The notes: generated by a model not told the origin, from the sequence alone. Shown: positions 8,635-19,431, counted from the stretch's first letter. The stretch: 64,000 nt of DNA from Candidatus Thiocaldithrix dubininis (GCA_029972135.1 CP124755.1:2539991-2603990), one strand, 5' to 3'. Numbers and translations are program-made.

Positions 8635-9858
8635 ATGCAAACCCAATTATTAGCCAGTGTCTTAAATACACCTGAAGGACAGTTAGCCGATAGTATTTTG
8701 CGTAAATGCGTGCATTGCGGCTTTTGTAATGCCACTTGCCCGACTTACCAAGTATTAGGCGATGAAAACGAAGGACCACGCGGGCGCATTTACTTAATTA
8801 AACAATTGCTAGAAGGCAAAGCAGCCAGCCAAGCCACGCTCGCACATTTAGATCATTGTTTAATCTGTCGCAGTTGTGAAACCACTTGCCCATCGGGAGT
8901 GGAATACAGCAAATTACTGGATATTGGGCGTTATCAAGCTGCACAACAAATTGACCGCCCTAGCAAAGTCAAACAACAGCGGCGTTTATTGGGCTTAATT
9001 TTACCGCATCCGCGTTTAGTCCAATGGGGCGTAAACTTAGCGCGTTATTTGCAAGCTTACTTACCCCCAAATTTACAGCAAAAATTACCCGCGCCGGTTG
9101 CCGTGCCGCCTGTCATCGCCCGCCAGCAACCACGCCAAGTATTGATGTTAGACGGCTGCGTGCAACCCACGCTTGCCCCCGATATTAACGCCGTTACCGA
9201 GCGTGTATTAAATCGTTTGGGCATTGGCGTAATACATGCAGCAAAAGCCGGTTGTTGTGGCGCAATAAACCAACATTTAGAACAACCCGCACCCGCTTTA
9301 CGACAAATGCGCCGAAATATTGACGCGTGGTGGCCGTTTATTGAAAGCGGGCAAGTTGAAGCCATTGTTGCCACCGCCAGCGGTTGTGGAACAACTTTAA
9401 AAGATTATGCATATTATTTGCGCAATGATACCTATTACGCCGCAAAAGCCGCTAGAATCGCCAAGCTCAGCAAAGATATTGCCGAGATTATTGCAAATGA
9501 AGATTATCCAGCGTTAAATCCAGAACCCCAAGTAAAACGTATTGCATGGCACCCGCCCTGCTCTCTACAACATGGGCAAAAAATTCAAGGTGTCGTAGAA
9601 CAAATCCTGAAAAGTTGCGGCTATGAATTGCTACCAGTTGTCGATAGTCACTTGTGTTGTGGTTCGGCGGGCACGTATTCTATTTTGCAACCAGAGTTAG
9701 CCAATCAATTGAAAATTAATAAGATAAATCACTTATTAATGGAAAAACCGGAATTAATCGTCACCGCCAATATTGGTTGCCAACTCCATTTACAGGAAGG
9801 AACAAGCATACCTGTGAAACATTGGATTCATTTATTGGATAACGCAAAATCCGCTTGA
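8635..9858 (+). CDS. glcF: Glycolate oxidase iron-sulfur subunit GlcF
   Basis: GlcF carries the electron-transfer clusters of glycolate oxidase and links it to the membrane. The 407-aa protein has two ferredoxin-type [4Fe-4S] motifs, CVHCGFCNATCP (Cys25, 28, 31, 35) and CLICRSCETTCP (Cys75, 78, 81, 85), followed by two cysteine-rich CCG domains (CCGAINQH and CCGSAGTY). All expected cysteines are present. It closes the glcDEF operon. A structured intergenic stretch with a terminator begins about 80 bases further on. Confidence 0.95.
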   Translation: MQTQLLASVLNTPEGQLADSILRKCVHCGFCNATCPTYQVLGDENEGPRGRIYLIKQLLEGKAASQATLAHLDHCLICRSCETTCPSGVEYSKLLDIGRYQAAQQIDRPSKVKQQRRLLGLILPHPRLVQWGVNLARYLQAYLPPNLQQKLPAPVAVPPVIARQQPRQVLMLDGCVQPTLAPDINAVTERVLNRLGIGVIHAAKAGCCGAINQHLEQPAPALRQMRRNIDAWWPFIESGQVEAIVATASGCGTTLKDYAYYLRNDTYYAAKAARIAKLSKDIAEIIANEDYPALNPEPQVKRIAWHPPCSLQHGQKIQGVVEQILKSCGYELLPVVDSHLCCGSAGTYSILQPELANQLKINKINHLLMEKPELIVTANIGCQLHLQEGTSIPVKHWIHLLDNAKSA

Positions 9859-9940
9859 AACTTCCTAAAAATTTACTATGCTCTTGTCATACTCAGAATA
9901 ATTGTGAGCACAGCACCGCAACGGTTATCGCAATTAAGAA

Positions 9941-10060
9941 GTATGCAGGATGTGTACTTGATCCCCAGCGATCAGGAAGGTGTCGGTGAAAAGTGATACC
10001 CATAACCCCGGTATCATTTGGGAAGGGGAAGCCCCGCAGCGATGTGGGGCTTTTTATTTT
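9941..10060 (+). ncRNA. Candidate small structured RNA with GGA motifs and intrinsic terminator
   Basis: Between glcF and valS lie consecutive hairpins: TGATC/GATCA (9959-9963 with 9970-9974), a 7-bp TGATACC/GGTATCA stem (9994-10000 with 10010-10016), and the terminator at 10030-10060. GGA triplets lie in single-stranded positions between them (GCAGGATG, CAGGAAGG, GGGAAGGGGA). A weak TTGAAA-N16-TATGCT promoter lies at 9855-9882. The arrangement recalls CsrA/RsmA-binding small RNAs, but it could equally be the 3' region of the glc transcript. No known RNA family was matched. Confidence 0.3.
10030..10060 (+). terminator. Rho-independent terminator upstream of valS
   Basis: AGCCCC (10030-10035) pairs with GGGGCT (10046-10051) across a short loop, and a run of T residues (TTTTTATTTT) follows immediately. 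It ends transcription coming from glcDEF or from the candidate small RNA in front of valS. Confidence 0.8.
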
Positions 10061-10143
10061 ATAGCATAGCCCCATATTAGTTTGTTCCTGACAAATCAGG
10101 CTATAATGCCCCTCTTTTTTCGGATTCTGAGCCACACGCGGAC

Positions 10144-12969
10144 ATGGATAAGACCTACCAACCTGAAGCAATTGAACAACGCTGGTATCAATTTTGGGAA
10201 AACCAAGGCTACTTTGCCCCACAAGGTGAAGGTAAACCCTACTGCATTATGATCCCGCCGCCGAATGTGACGGGCACCTTGCACATGGGACACGGTTTCA
10301 ACCAAATGGTGATAGATACCCTGATTCGTTATCACCGCATGAAAGGTGACCGCACGTTGTATCAACCCGGTACGGATCACGCGGGCATTGCCACACAGAT
10401 GGTGGTGGAACGGCAACTCAATGCGCAAGGCGTTACCCGCCACGATTTAGGGCGCGACGCCTTTCTGGAAAAAGTTTGGCATTGGAAAGAACAATCCGGC
10501 AATACCATTACTCGCCAGTTGCGTCGCCTTGGCACAACCCCCGATTGGTCACGCGAACGTTTTACGATGGATGACGGTTTATCTGAGGCGGTGCGTGAAG
10601 TTTTCGTGCGGTTGTACGAAGAAGGCTTAATTTATCGCGGTCAACGCTTGGTTAACTGGGATACCGTATTACATACCGCTGTTTCTGACCTTGAAGTCGT
10701 GTCCGAAGAAGAAAACGGCTTTATGTGGCATTTCCGCTATCCGGTGGCGGATACCAACGGCAACGCCACTGACGAATACGTTACGGTAGCCACGACGCGC
10801 CCAGAAACGATGTTAGGGGATAGCGCGGTTGCAGTTAATCCGCAGGATGCACGTTATCAGCACTTAATCGGTAAAAACGTAGTATTGCCATTAGTGGGGC
10901 GTTTAATTCCCGTGGTAGGCGATGATTATGCCGATCCCGAAAAAGGCACAGGTTGCGTAAAAATTACGCCTGCACACGATTTTAATGACTATCAAGTGGG
11001 CAAACGCCACAACCTACCGCTGATTAATATCTTTACCAAAGATGCGGCGATTAATGAAGTTGCCCCCGAACAGTATCGTGATTTAGACCGCTATGCTGCG
11101 CGTAAGCAAATCGTGGCAGATATGGACGCGCTCGGTTTATTAGCCAAAATCGAAGATCATAAACTCATGGTGCCGCGTGGCGACCGTTCCGGCACGGTGA
11201 TTGAGCCTTACTTAACCGATCAATGGTATGTGGATTTAACCCGTGACACGCTGCCAGACGGTCGTCCGGGCGGTAAAGCCGCGATTGCCCAACCGGCGAT
11301 TGATGTGGTCGCCAATGGGCAGGTACGCTTTATTCCGGGTAACTGGGTGAATACCTATAATCATTGGATGAATAATTTAGAAGATTGGTGTATTTCACGC
11401 CAATTGTGGTGGGGACATCGCATTCCGGCTTGGTATGACGAAGCGGGTAATGTGTATGTTGGTCGCAATGAAGCAGAAGTACGTCGTCACTATCAGTTAG
11501 CCGCTGAGCTTAACTTACGCCAAGATGAGGACGTATTAGATACCTGGTTCTCCTCCGCTTTATGGCCGTTTTCCACCTTGGGTTGGCCGAATGTAGATGA
11601 CGAAGCCTTAAAAACCTTCTACCCCACACAGATGTTAATGACCGGCTTCGACATTATCTTCTTCTGGGTCGCTCGCATGATCATGTTCGGCGTGAAGTTT
11701 ATGGGCGATGTGCCGTTCCGCGACGTGTATATTCACGGCTTGGTGCGGGATGCCGAAGGGCAAAAAATGTCGAAATCCAAGGGCAATGTGTTAGACCCGC
11801 TGGATATTATCGACGGCATTGATTTAGAAACCTTGGTTGCCAAACGCACCAGCGGCATGATGCAACCACAACTCGCTGCCAAAATCGAAAAAGCCACGCG
11901 TAAACAATTCCCCGATGGCATTGCTGCGTATGGCACGGATGCGTTACGCATTACCTTTGCTTCGTTTGCTACAGCGGGGCGCGATATACGCTTTGATTTG
12001 CAACGCTTAGAAGGCTATCGCAATTTCTGCAATAAACTGTGGAATGCGGCGCGTTATGTGTTAATGCAATGTGAAGATCAAGATGTCGGCTTAGATACCC
12101 ATTTACCGGTGGAATTATCAGCGGCGGATCGTTGGATTATTTCACAACTGCAAACCGCACAAGCTGAAGTTGCCGATCATATCGACAACTACCGCTTTGA
12201 CTTAGCTGCCAAAGCCATGTACGAATTTGTTTGGTATGAATACTGCGATTGGTATTTAGAATTAACTAAACCCGTTCTCAGCAAACACAATGACAATGCC
12301 GCCGCCAAACGTGGCACACGTCGCACCTTAGTCCAAGTCTTGGAAGCTGCATTACGCATGATGCACCCGATTATGCCGTTTATTACCGAAGAAATTTGGC
12401 AAAGCGTCAAAGACCTAGCGGGCAAAACCGGCGACAGCATTATGCTGCAACCCTTCCCCGTGGCGGATAACAGCTTGATTGATGCGCAAGCGGTCACTGA
12501 TATTGAATGGACCAAAGCCTTCATTATGGGTATCCGGCGCATACGCTCAGAAATGGACATCAAACCCGGACAAGCCTTAGACGTTTTACTGCAAAATTGG
12601 AGTGAACGCGACCAAGCGCAATACAGCAATAGCCAAGCCTTTATTCAAAGTTTAGCTAAAATCGGCATGGTCACTTGGTTAGCCCCCGATGTTAGCGCAC
12701 CAGAATCCGCCACCGCCTTAGTTGGCGAAATGCAAATTCTGATTCCGTTAGCGGGCTTAATCGACAAAGACGCAGAAATCGCCCGTTTAAACAAAGAAAT
12801 TCAAAAGTTAAGCAAAAATTTGGAAGGCTTAGAAGGTCGTTTAAATAACCCAGCGTTTGCCGACAAAGCCCCCGCAGCGGTTTTAGAGCAAACGCGCAAA
12901 CAAGCGGAAGAGCAAAAAACGGCACTGAATCAATTGCAAGCGCAATTGGAGAAGATTCAGGCGTTGTGA
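10144..12969 (+). CDS. valS: Valine-tRNA ligase ValS
   Basis: ValS charges tRNA-Val with valine and edits mischarged threonine. The 941-aa class I synthetase has its HIGH-type motif in [14 protein letters not shown] (38-51) and the KMSKS motif at 541-545 ([10 protein letters not shown]). Between them are the editing-domain sequence [17 protein letters not shown] and the family-typical [34 protein letters not shown]-terminal coiled-coil arm ([25 protein letters not shown]) is intact. The start ATG gives the usual [11 protein letters not shown] opening. Length fits the E. coli enzyme (951 aa). Confidence 0.97.
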   Translation: MDKTYQPEAIEQRWYQFWENQGYFAPQGEGKPYCIMIPPPNVTGTLHMGHGFNQMVIDTLIRYHRMKGDRTLYQPGTDHAGIATQMVVERQLNAQGVTRHDLGRDAFLEKVWHWKEQSGNTITRQLRRLGTTPDWSRERFTMDDGLSEAVREVFVRLYEEGLIYRGQRLVNWDTVLHTAVSDLEVVSEEENGFMWHFRYPVADTNGNATDEYVTVATTRPETMLGDSAVAVNPQDARYQHLIGKNVVLPLVGRLIPVVGDDYADPEKGTGCVKITPAHDFNDYQVGKRHNLPLINIFTKDAAINEVAPEQYRDLDRYAARKQIVADMDALGLLAKIEDHKLMVPRGDRSGTVIEPYLTDQWYVDLTRDTLPDGRPGGKAAIAQPAIDVVANGQVRFIPGNWVNTYNHWMNNLEDWCISRQLWWGHRIPAWYDEAGNVYVGRNEAEVRRHYQLAAELNLRQDEDVLDTWFSSALWPFSTLGWPNVDDEALKTFYPTQMLMTGFDIIFFWVARMIMFGVKFMGDVPFRDVYIHGLVRDAEGQKMSKSKGNVLDPLDIIDGIDLETLVAKRTSGMMQPQLAAKIEKATRKQFPDGIAAYGTDALRITFASFATAGRDIRFDLQRLEGYRNFCNKLWNAARYVLMQCEDQDVGLDTHLPVELSAADRWIISQLQTAQAEVADHIDNYRFDLAAKAMYEFVWYEYCDWYLELTKPVLSKHNDNAAAKRGTRRTLVQVLEAALRMMHPIMPFITEEIWQSVKDLAGKTGDSIMLQPFPVADNSLIDAQAVTDIEWTKAFIMGIRRIRSEMDIKPGQALDVLLQNWSERDQAQYSNSQAFIQSLAKIGMVTWLAPDVSAPESATALVGEMQILIPLAGLIDKDAEIARLNKEIQKLSKNLEGLEGRLNNPAFADKAPAAVLEQTRKQAEEQKTALNQLQAQLEKIQAL

Positions 12970-12993
12970 TTTAAGCTGTTGATAAGAGTTTTG

Positions 12994-13024
12994 AAGGAAT
13001 CCGGCTGAATATGGCTGATTCCTT
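12994..13024 (+). terminator. Possible terminator after valS
   Basis: AAGGAATC (12994-13001) pairs with GATTCCTT (13017-13024) across a 15-base loop, and GAGCTTTT follows. The T-run is short and the loop long, so this is only a candidate end for the valS transcript. Confidence 0.35.
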
Positions 13025-13084
13025 TGAGCTTTTAAGCAAGAAACAGCGAATTCAAATAGTTTGGATTTAAAAACAGGGGAAGTT

Positions 13085-13158
13085 TGGAGCGGGTGAAGGG
13101 AATCGAACCCTCGTATGCAGCTTGGGAAGCTACCGTTCTACCATTGAACTACACCCGC
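13085..13158 (-). tRNA. tRNA-Gly (anticodon CCC)
   Basis: Read on the minus strand the 74-base gene folds into a full cloverleaf. The acceptor arm is GCGGGTG/CACCCGC, the D-arm contains AGTTCAATGGTAGAA, the anticodon stem is GTAGC/GCTGC with loop TTCCCAA, and the T-arm is GAGGG-TTCGATT-CCCTT. Anticodon CCC reads GGG (glycine). The 3' CCA is encoded (TGG at 13085-13087 on the plus strand). It closely resembles E. coli glyU. It lies alone between valS and mutY. Confidence 0.95.
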
Positions 13159-13274
13159 GAGTGAGGTAGAGGGAGCATTGTAAAAGGTTTTGTGTGTAAG
13201 GCCAATGCTCTGGCTTGAGAATCCGCAAACTTGCCGTATATTGCACGGATAATACAAGTATTAGGTAGTAGCGC

Positions 13275-14345
13275 GTGACGGTGACAGCAGAGAGTTTGGC
13301 GGCGAAGGTATTAGCATGGTTTGATGAATACGGGCGTAAATCTTTGCCGTGGCAGCAACAGCCGACACCGTATCGGGTGTGGGTGTCGGAGATTATGTTG
13401 CAACAAACCCAAGTGGCTACCGTGATTCCTTATTATGAAACCTTTATGCAGCGTTTTCCTACACTGTTAGCATTAGCCGACGCGCCACTGGATGAGGTGT
13501 TGAAGCATTGGCAGGGTTTGGGTTATTACGCCCGCGCCCGCAATCTGCATAAAACCGCGCAAACCATCCGCGATCAATATCAGGGCGAATTTCCGCAAAC
13601 CTTAGCACAAGTGGAAAGTTTAACGGGAATTGGGCGTTCGACTGCTGGAGCAATTTTGTCGCTAGCGTTGGGGCAGAAGCATGCGATTTTAGACGGCAAT
13701 GTGAAGCGGGTCTTGGCGCGTTATCATGCGGTGCAAGGCTGGGCGGGCACGCCCAAAATCCAACAGCAATTATGGCAATACGCTGAGCAGCATGTACCGG
13801 ATTCACGCAATGCGGATTATACGCAAGCCATGATGGATATGGGGGCAACGCTTTGCACACGTTCCAATCCTTTGTGTTTATATTGCCCAATTCAAGCCGG
13901 TTGCCAAGCGTTTAGGTTAGGCTTACAAGACAGCATTCCTACGCCGAAACCTAGTAAAGTCTTACCTGAAAAATCGGCGGTAATTGTGTTGTTGCAAAAT
14001 GCTCAGGGTGAATATTTATTGCAGCGTCGCCCACCCACCGGCATTTGGGGCGGCTTGTGGAGCTTTCCTGAATTTGCTGATGTCCAGCAAGCACAAGACT
14101 GGCTACAAACCCAAACCGACTTAGTACTAAGTCAAGCGCAACTAGCAACCCGTTGGTCACACGGTTTTTCACATTATACCCTGCACTTACAGCCGTATCG
14201 CTTGACGATGCACACGTCGCCTACACGGATAATGGAAGCGGAACAATGGCTCTGGTATAAAGCAGGCACAGAATTAGCCGGTGGTTTATCTGCTGCCGTG
14301 CGTTATTGGTTTCAAAATATACAATCAACTGAGGTAACCCCATGA
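13275..14345 (+). CDS. mutY: A/G-specific adenine glycosylase MutY
   Basis: MutY removes adenine mispaired with 8-oxoguanine. In the 356-aa protein the catalytic Glu39 lies in WVSEIMLQQTQV. The helix-hairpin-helix LTGIGRSTAGAI spans about 116-127, and catalytic Asp140 sits in ILDGNVKRVLAR. Cys194, 201, 204 and 210 bind the [4Fe-4S] cluster with family spacing C-x6-C-x2-C-x5-C. A NUDIX-like C-terminal domain for 8-oxoG recognition follows. The start is GTG at 13275; another in-frame GTG lies at 13281. The stop overlaps the yggX start by 4 bases, a pairing common in gammaproteobacteria. Confidence 0.96.
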   Translation: MTVTAESLAAKVLAWFDEYGRKSLPWQQQPTPYRVWVSEIMLQQTQVATVIPYYETFMQRFPTLLALADAPLDEVLKHWQGLGYYARARNLHKTAQTIRDQYQGEFPQTLAQVESLTGIGRSTAGAILSLALGQKHAILDGNVKRVLARYHAVQGWAGTPKIQQQLWQYAEQHVPDSRNADYTQAMMDMGATLCTRSNPLCLYCPIQAGCQAFRLGLQDSIPTPKPSKVLPEKSAVIVLLQNAQGEYLLQRRPPTGIWGGLWSFPEFADVQQAQDWLQTQTDLVLSQAQLATRWSHGFSHYTLHLQPYRLTMHTSPTRIMEAEQWLWYKAGTELAGGLSAAVRYWFQNIQSTEVTP

Positions 14346-14611
14346 CTCGTATGGTGAATTGTGTTGTATTAGGGCAGGAAGCAGAAGGTTTAGCCATGCA
14401 AACCTACCCCGGCGCATTAGGTAAACGTGTGTTTGATAATGTGTCTAAAGACGGCTGGGCGAAATGGTTGCGCCAACAAACCATGCTGATTAATGAATAC
14501 CGCTTAAGCCCAATTAATCCGAAAGATCGCAAATTCTTAGAAGAAGAAATGGAAAAGTTCTTCTTTGGGGAAGGCGCAAGCGAAGTAGCTAACTTCAAAC
14601 CTGCGGAATAA
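14342..14611 (+). CDS. yggX: Fe(2+)-trafficking protein YggX
   Basis: YggX is a small cytoplasmic protein that protects iron-sulfur clusters from oxidation. The 89-aa product has the family's conserved single cysteine in VNCVVLGQEAEGL, the PYPGxLG-like TYPGALGKRVFDNVSKDGWAKWLRQQTMLINEYRL core, and the acidic FLEEEMEKFFF end. Length is the usual 90 aa. ATG overlaps the mutY stop (ATGA), so translation is coupled; linking it to MutY, an iron-sulfur enzyme, makes functional sense. Confidence 0.95.
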   Translation: MTRMVNCVVLGQEAEGLAMQTYPGALGKRVFDNVSKDGWAKWLRQQTMLINEYRLSPINPKDRKFLEEEMEKFFFGEGASEVANFKPAE

Positions 14612-14631
14612 GTTCATGTTGCCCTTTACGC

Positions 14632-15456
14632 TTAGGCAGTAGAGGGCAAAGCTTGTAGCCATTGCTTAATCTGTTGTGCTGCTTGCTGCCATTGTGGATC
14701 AAGCATCAACATATGCCCCGCCCGCGCAATAACACTTACTTTGCTATTTGGCCAACTAAGCGCCGTAATCGGCAATAAGGCTGAGGAAAACACTGCGTCC
14801 TCTGAACCACCCATAAATAACACTGGCAATCTAGGCTTCACAAAATTCAACGGTAGCGGCAGCGTCGCCATTTCAGTAATCGCTTTATTCGATTCGGGTT
14901 GAATCATGGGTAACGTTTGCAAAATAACGGAACGCTCGGTATCCGGTGAAAAGTAGGTTTTCGCCATAATGTTTAAGGTGCGTTCAGTCGGTGGGTCGCC
15001 TGCAAAAAAACGGTTTAGCTCAGTAAAAAAATCGGGAATCAGCATCGCTAAGCGAAACGCACTCAAACCCGTCCCAGAAGGCGGCACAGGCGCAATCAAT
15101 ACTACCGCGCGCGCTTGTTCAGGGTATTGTTGAAGGAAACGTTGCGTCACCACACAGCCCATTGAATGCCCAATAATAATCGGTGGGCGTTCGAGATTTT
15201 CTACGGTTAAACGTACATCTTGCACATAATCATCTAGCCCGTATTGATCAATATGATGTTTACCATCGCTTTGCCCATGTCCAGCTAAATCCATTGCATG
15301 ACAGTCATAGCCTTGCGCTTGAAAATACGGAATAAAATTCACTGCCCAATAAGCGGCTTCAATGTACCCCCCGTGTACAAACACTAAGGGTGGCTTTGCC
15401 GACTGTGGATTGAGGGACGGATAATGGTAAATTTTAACGTGTCGAATATTAGCCAT
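14632..15456 (-). CDS. Alpha/beta hydrolase
   Basis: The 274-aa protein has the alpha/beta-hydrolase core: oxyanion-hole HGG in LVFVHGGYIEAAYW, a DLAGHGQSDG turn, the nucleophile elbow GHSMGC, a strand plus acidic residue in VLFMGGSEDAVF, and a late GHMLMLDP histidine. The catalytic triad is therefore complete. The substrate cannot be told; esterases, lipases and lysophospholipases share this layout. I take ATG at 15456; the frame extends 5 codons to a TTG at 15471. It is convergent with yggX and divergent from the lol genes. Confidence 0.85.
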   Translation of the reverse strand: MANIRHVKIYHYPSLNPQSAKPPLVFVHGGYIEAAYWAVNFIPYFQAQGYDCHAMDLAGHGQSDGKHHIDQYGLDDYVQDVRLTVENLERPPIIIGHSMGCVVTQRFLQQYPEQARAVVLIAPVPPSGTGLSAFRLAMLIPDFFTELNRFFAGDPPTERTLNIMAKTYFSPDTERSVILQTLPMIQPESNKAITEMATLPLPLNFVKPRLPVLFMGGSEDAVFSSALLPITALSWPNSKVSVIARAGHMLMLDPQWQQAAQQIKQWLQALPSTA

Positions 15457-15604
15457 AAGCCTACTGGACAATAAGAGGATACCCTAATGTACACCGAATC
15501 AAGCACAACGCAAGCGTAGACGGTGTTGCGGGGTTAATGAATATTCACGCCATAAATCGCCACAATAGCTGTGTTTTTAATGCGATATGGGTACAATCGC
15601 CGCC

Positions 15605-16852
15605 ATGTTTAGACCACTCGAATTATTCATCGGTCAACGCTATACGCACTCGCGGCGGCGTAACCGTTTTATATCGTTCATCTCATTCGCTTCCATGCTC
15701 GGTATTATGCTGGGCGTAATGGTATTGATTACGGTGTTATCCGTAATGAATGGATTTGAAAAGGAACTGAGAACCCGTATTCTCGGCGTGGTGGCGCATG
15801 TCACCGTTTCCGGTAAAGAAGGGCAATTGGCTGATTGGCCCACACAAGTTAAACAATTAGAACAAAACCCGCATGTCAAAGGGGCAGCCCCTTATGTGCA
15901 AAAACAAGTCATGATTACCAATGGTAATTATATGCGCGGGGCTATGATTCAAGGCATTGATACCACACAGCAACACAAAGTCGCGGAAGTGAATTTCAAA
16001 ATGTTGGCGGGTAGCTTTGACACACTGAAAGCTCGTGATTACAACATTATTCTAGGTAAAGAGTTAGCCAGCAATTTAGGCGTACAAGTTGGCGATAAAG
16101 TCACGGTGATTGTACCGCAAGTGCAAGTAACCCCAGCGGGTATTCTGCCGCGCTTAAAGCGTTTTACGGTTGCGGGTATTTTCCAAATCGGCCAACCGCA
16201 ATACGACGAAATGGGCGCGTTTGTAGAACTCAGCGATGCGTCCCGTCTATTCCGTTTAGGCGAAAATGTCAGCGGGGTACGCTTACGTTTAGACGACTTA
16301 TTCCAAGCCCCCAAGGTTGCCCAAGCTTTACAACAGCAATTAGGCAAGGATTACAAAGTTGCGGACTGGAGCGAAGAGCACGGCAGTTTTTTCCGGGCGG
16401 TAAAAACCGAACGCATTGTCATGACTATTATTTTATTCCTTGTAGTGTGCGTCGCCTTATTTAATTTGGTCGCCTCACTCATGATGGCGGTGAATGATAA
16501 AGAATCGGATATTGCGATTTTGCGTACCTTTGGCATGGATAGCAGCACAATCCGCCGTATCTTTATGATTCAAGGCAGTATTATCGGCGTTACCGGGACA
16601 ATCGTCGGCACAATTTTAGGTGTTTTACTGTCGTTAAATATTGATGTAGTCGTACCCTTCGTTGAAAAGCTGATGGGGCGCAAAATCTTCCCGGAAGACG
16701 TGTTTTATATCACCACCCTGCCCTCAGATTTACATTGGGATAATGTGATTCTGATTGCATTAGCCTCGATTACGGCGGCAATTCTGGCTACGGTTTATCC
16801 GGCTAAACGTGCCTCACAAATCCAACCAGCGGAGTCTTTACGGTATGAATAA
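15605..16852 (+). CDS. lolE: Lipoprotein-releasing permease, LolC/LolE family (LolE-like)
   Basis: It is one of two permeases of the Lol ABC transporter that extracts outer-membrane lipoproteins from the inner membrane and hands them to LolA. The 415-aa protein has the family opening MFRPLELFIGQRY, a first membrane segment followed by [12 protein letters not shown], a large periplasmic domain, three C-terminal membrane segments with DKESDIAILRTFGM, and the closing QPAESLRYE. Its FYITTLPSDLHW near the end resembles E. coli LolE rather than LolC, hence the symbol. An ATG at 15587 would add 6 residues. The next gene starts within its last codons. Confidence 0.9.
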   Translation: MFRPLELFIGQRYTHSRRRNRFISFISFASMLGIMLGVMVLITVLSVMNGFEKELRTRILGVVAHVTVSGKEGQLADWPTQVKQLEQNPHVKGAAPYVQKQVMITNGNYMRGAMIQGIDTTQQHKVAEVNFKMLAGSFDTLKARDYNIILGKELASNLGVQVGDKVTVIVPQVQVTPAGILPRLKRFTVAGIFQIGQPQYDEMGAFVELSDASRLFRLGENVSGVRLRLDDLFQAPKVAQALQQQLGKDYKVADWSEEHGSFFRAVKTERIVMTIILFLVVCVALFNLVASLMMAVNDKESDIAILRTFGMDSSTIRRIFMIQGSIIGVTGTIVGTILGVLLSLNIDVVVPFVEKLMGRKIFPEDVFYITTLPSDLHWDNVILIALASITAAILATVYPAKRASQIQPAESLRYE

Positions 16853-18122
16853 TATGTTCCAACCGTTAGCCTTATTCGTTGGCTTGCGTTATACCCGTGC
16901 GCGTAGCAATAAACACTTTATCTCGTTTATTTCGCTGGCTTCGATGATCGGCATTGCGATTGGCGTAATTGTGTTAATTACAGCCTTATCGGTTATGAAT
17001 GGCTTTGAAGTTGCCTTACGCGAACGCATTTTAAGCGTCATGGCACACGTTACTGTCTCAGAAACCGATGCCCAACTAAGCAATTGGCAACCCTTAGCCA
17101 ATAAAATTAAAAACTTTCCACACGTTAAATACATGTCGACCTTTGTGGAAAAGCCGGTGATGCTGAGTTTCGGCGATGAGGCTCGCGGCGTTATGTTGGA
17201 AGGCGTGATTCCCGAAGAAGAAGCCACGGTTAGCTCGGTGTTTTCCAAAAATATTCCGGTTAAAGGCAATATGTTTGACCTCAAACCCGGCAGTATGAAT
17301 ATTGCGTTAGGTGAAACGCTGGCTAAAGAACTGAAGGTAACAATTGGCGATTCCTTACTGTTAGTTAGCCCTAGCAATGACGCGCTGGAAACCGGCGAAT
17401 TACCTGCCTTACAGCAATTTAATGTCGTGGCGACGTTCCGCGTGGATATGCAGAACTACGATGCAGCATTTGCTTATATTAATCGGGAAGATGCGCAAAC
17501 GGTCTTTAAAATGGGACAAGACATTACTGGCTTACGCATTAAGTTAGACGATATGAATTACGCGCCAAAAGTTAGCGAAGACATCTTTAAGCGCTTATCG
17601 ACTGAAGACCAATACCCTGATATTTGGGTTAGCGATTGGACACATCAAAACGAAAATTTGTTTAAAGCCATTCAAATGCAAAAAACCATGATGTTTTTTG
17701 TGTTGATCCTGATTATTGCAGTAGCTGCGTTTAACTTAGTCTCCACCTTAGTCATGGTCGTAACTGATAAAGAAGCCGACATTGCTATTTTACGCACGCA
17801 AGGCTTATCGTCAGGTGGCATTATGAAAATCTTTATGGTGCAAGGCACGTTGATTGGGGTGATTGGCACGTTGGTTGGGGTTATTCTAGGTATTTTGCTT
17901 GCCAGTAATTTAGATGTCATCGTGCCGCTGTTAGAAAGCTTATTTGATACACACTTTATTAATGCCAAAGTGTATGGCGTGAACGAATTACAATCCAAAG
18001 TCAATGTTGCCGATGTCAGCGTGATTGCCGCCGCATCCTTGATTATGTCGATGTTAGCCACTTTATATCCTGCGTGGCGGGCATCCAAAGTACAACCAGC
18101 CGAGGCTTTACGCTATGAGTAA
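16845..18122 (+). CDS. lolC: Lipoprotein-releasing permease, LolC/LolE family (LolC-like)
   Basis: This second Lol permease (425 aa) has the same architecture: [17 protein letters not shown], a membrane segment then [12 protein letters not shown], a periplasmic domain, three C-terminal membrane helices around [18 protein letters not shown], and [20 protein letters not shown]. The end is closer to E. coli LolC than to LolE. The start at 16845 is favoured by GGAG 10 bases upstream (16831-16834) and overlaps the preceding gene by 8 bases. The gene order permease-permease-ATPase differs from E. coli lolCDE. Confidence 0.9.
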   Translation: MNNMFQPLALFVGLRYTRARSNKHFISFISLASMIGIAIGVIVLITALSVMNGFEVALRERILSVMAHVTVSETDAQLSNWQPLANKIKNFPHVKYMSTFVEKPVMLSFGDEARGVMLEGVIPEEEATVSSVFSKNIPVKGNMFDLKPGSMNIALGETLAKELKVTIGDSLLLVSPSNDALETGELPALQQFNVVATFRVDMQNYDAAFAYINREDAQTVFKMGQDITGLRIKLDDMNYAPKVSEDIFKRLSTEDQYPDIWVSDWTHQNENLFKAIQMQKTMMFFVLILIIAVAAFNLVSTLVMVVTDKEADIAILRTQGLSSGGIMKIFMVQGTLIGVIGTLVGVILGILLASNLDVIVPLLESLFDTHFINAKVYGVNELQSKVNVADVSVIAAASLIMSMLATLYPAWRASKVQPAEALRYE

Positions 18123-18798
18123 TGTGGTGATTTCCTGTCAAGATTTGAGTAAACGCTTTCAGGAAGGTCGCTTAAATGTAGACGTATTACGCGGCGTAAA
18201 TTTGGAAGTTAAAGCAGGCGAAAAAATTGCAATTGTCGGTAGTTCCGGTAGCGGTAAAAGTACGCTATTGCACTTACTGGGTGGCTTGGATTTGCCCTCT
18301 TCCGGCTATGTTGAAGTATTAGGCAAGCGTATGGATCAACTGTCTGATACGGCTCGCGGCGTATTACGTAATCATTCGCTGGGTTTTATTTATCAATTCC
18401 ACCATTTATTGCCGGAATTTACCGCTTTAGAAAACGTCGCTATGCCCTTGCTGATTCGTGGTCTAAAAGTTGCCGATGCCCGCGAACAAGCCAGCAGCAT
18501 GTTAACGCAAGTAGGTTTAGGGCAGCGTTTGGATCATAAACCTGCGCAATTATCCGGCGGGGAGCGGCAACGCGCGGCGATTGCCCGTGCGTTAGTCACC
18601 AAACCCAATGCGGTGTTAGCCGATGAACCTACGGGTAACTTAGATCAGAACACAGCGGGGCAAGTGTTTGAATTAATGCAAAATTTAAATGAATCCTTAA
18701 CCACTGCCTTTATTATCGTAACGCACGACCTGCAATTGGCAGCGCGTATGGATAAAATGTATCGCTTGCAAGAAGGTATCTTAAGCCGCGATTATTAA
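18115..18798 (+). CDS. lolD: Lipoprotein-releasing system ATPase LolD
   Basis: LolD powers lipoprotein extraction by the two permeases encoded just upstream. The 227-aa ABC ATPase shows Walker [10 protein letters not shown], the Lol-type [23 protein letters not shown] stretch, signature [15 protein letters not shown], Walker [13 protein letters not shown] and the switch histidine in IVTHD. Its start overlaps the permease stop by 8 bases, so the three genes are co-translated. The 3' end meets the convergent DUF2062 gene with a 4-base overlap. Confidence 0.95.
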   Translation: MSNVVISCQDLSKRFQEGRLNVDVLRGVNLEVKAGEKIAIVGSSGSGKSTLLHLLGGLDLPSSGYVEVLGKRMDQLSDTARGVLRNHSLGFIYQFHHLLPEFTALENVAMPLLIRGLKVADAREQASSMLTQVGLGQRLDHKPAQLSGGERQRAAIARALVTKPNAVLADEPTGNLDQNTAGQVFELMQNLNESLTTAFIIVTHDLQLAARMDKMYRLQEGILSRDY

Positions 18799-19382
18799 AC
18801 GCTAGGTTTAGATACTTCTGGCGGTGGTGCTGGCAACGCCTGAAAAACTGTATCCAGCATTTGTTGTTTGCGTTCGTGTAAACGCGCTTTACGTTGTTTT
18901 AAGTTTTGTAACACTTTAAAACGCCACAATAAGCGGATAGCGTAATAGCTTATGACAGCGGTAATAGCTGCCATAATAAAATTACCGACTAAAAACGGTT
19001 TCCAAAGTAATTCCATGCTTTGCATAATGCCATCGAGGCTTGGCTCAAAATCTATCGGCGCTTGCCCTAATGCCAATGCACCGATTTTATAAGCAGCGTA
19101 GACCATCGCAGGCATGGTAAACGGATTACTAATGAACACCAGTGCTACCGAAATCGGCAAATTAGCCCGCGAAAAAATAGCTAACACCGCCGCTAATACC
19201 GATTGAAATGGAATCGGCATCCACATGGCAAATACGCCGCCTAAAAAGGCTTTTGACACGGTATGCCGGTTAAATTGCCACAACCAAGGATGATGCAGCG
19301 CTTTACCCAAAAATTGTAAATGTTCATGTTGTTTTAATTGATGGGGATCAGGTGCCCACTTACGAAATAATCTTTTAGGCAT
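18795..19382 (-). CDS. DUF2062 membrane protein
   Basis: The 195-aa protein matches the DUF2062 family as I know it: [39 protein letters not shown] followed by the conserved [19 protein letters not shown]. It has two or three hydrophobic segments and a basic C-terminal tail. The family's role is unsettled; members often neighbour comEC or lol genes, as here on both sides. The start ATG at 19382 is 49 bases from the divergent comEC start, so the two promoters must overlap. Confidence 0.88.
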   Translation of the reverse strand: MPKRLFRKWAPDPHQLKQHEHLQFLGKALHHPWLWQFNRHTVSKAFLGGVFAMWMPIPFQSVLAAVLAIFSRANLPISVALVFISNPFTMPAMVYAAYKIGALALGQAPIDFEPSLDGIMQSMELLWKPFLVGNFIMAAITAVISYYAIRLLWRFKVLQNLKQRKARLHERKQQMLDTVFQALPAPPPEVSKPSV

Positions 19383-19431
19383 GAATTAACAATTCCACGA
19401 TAACAATAATAATACAAAGGCTAAGCAACTC

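Noticed and set aside
9941-10060. Signal recognition particle RNA
   Set aside because: The conserved SRP loop (GGUCAGG...GGAAGCAGCC type) is absent; only a GATCAGGAAGG stretch is superficially alike.
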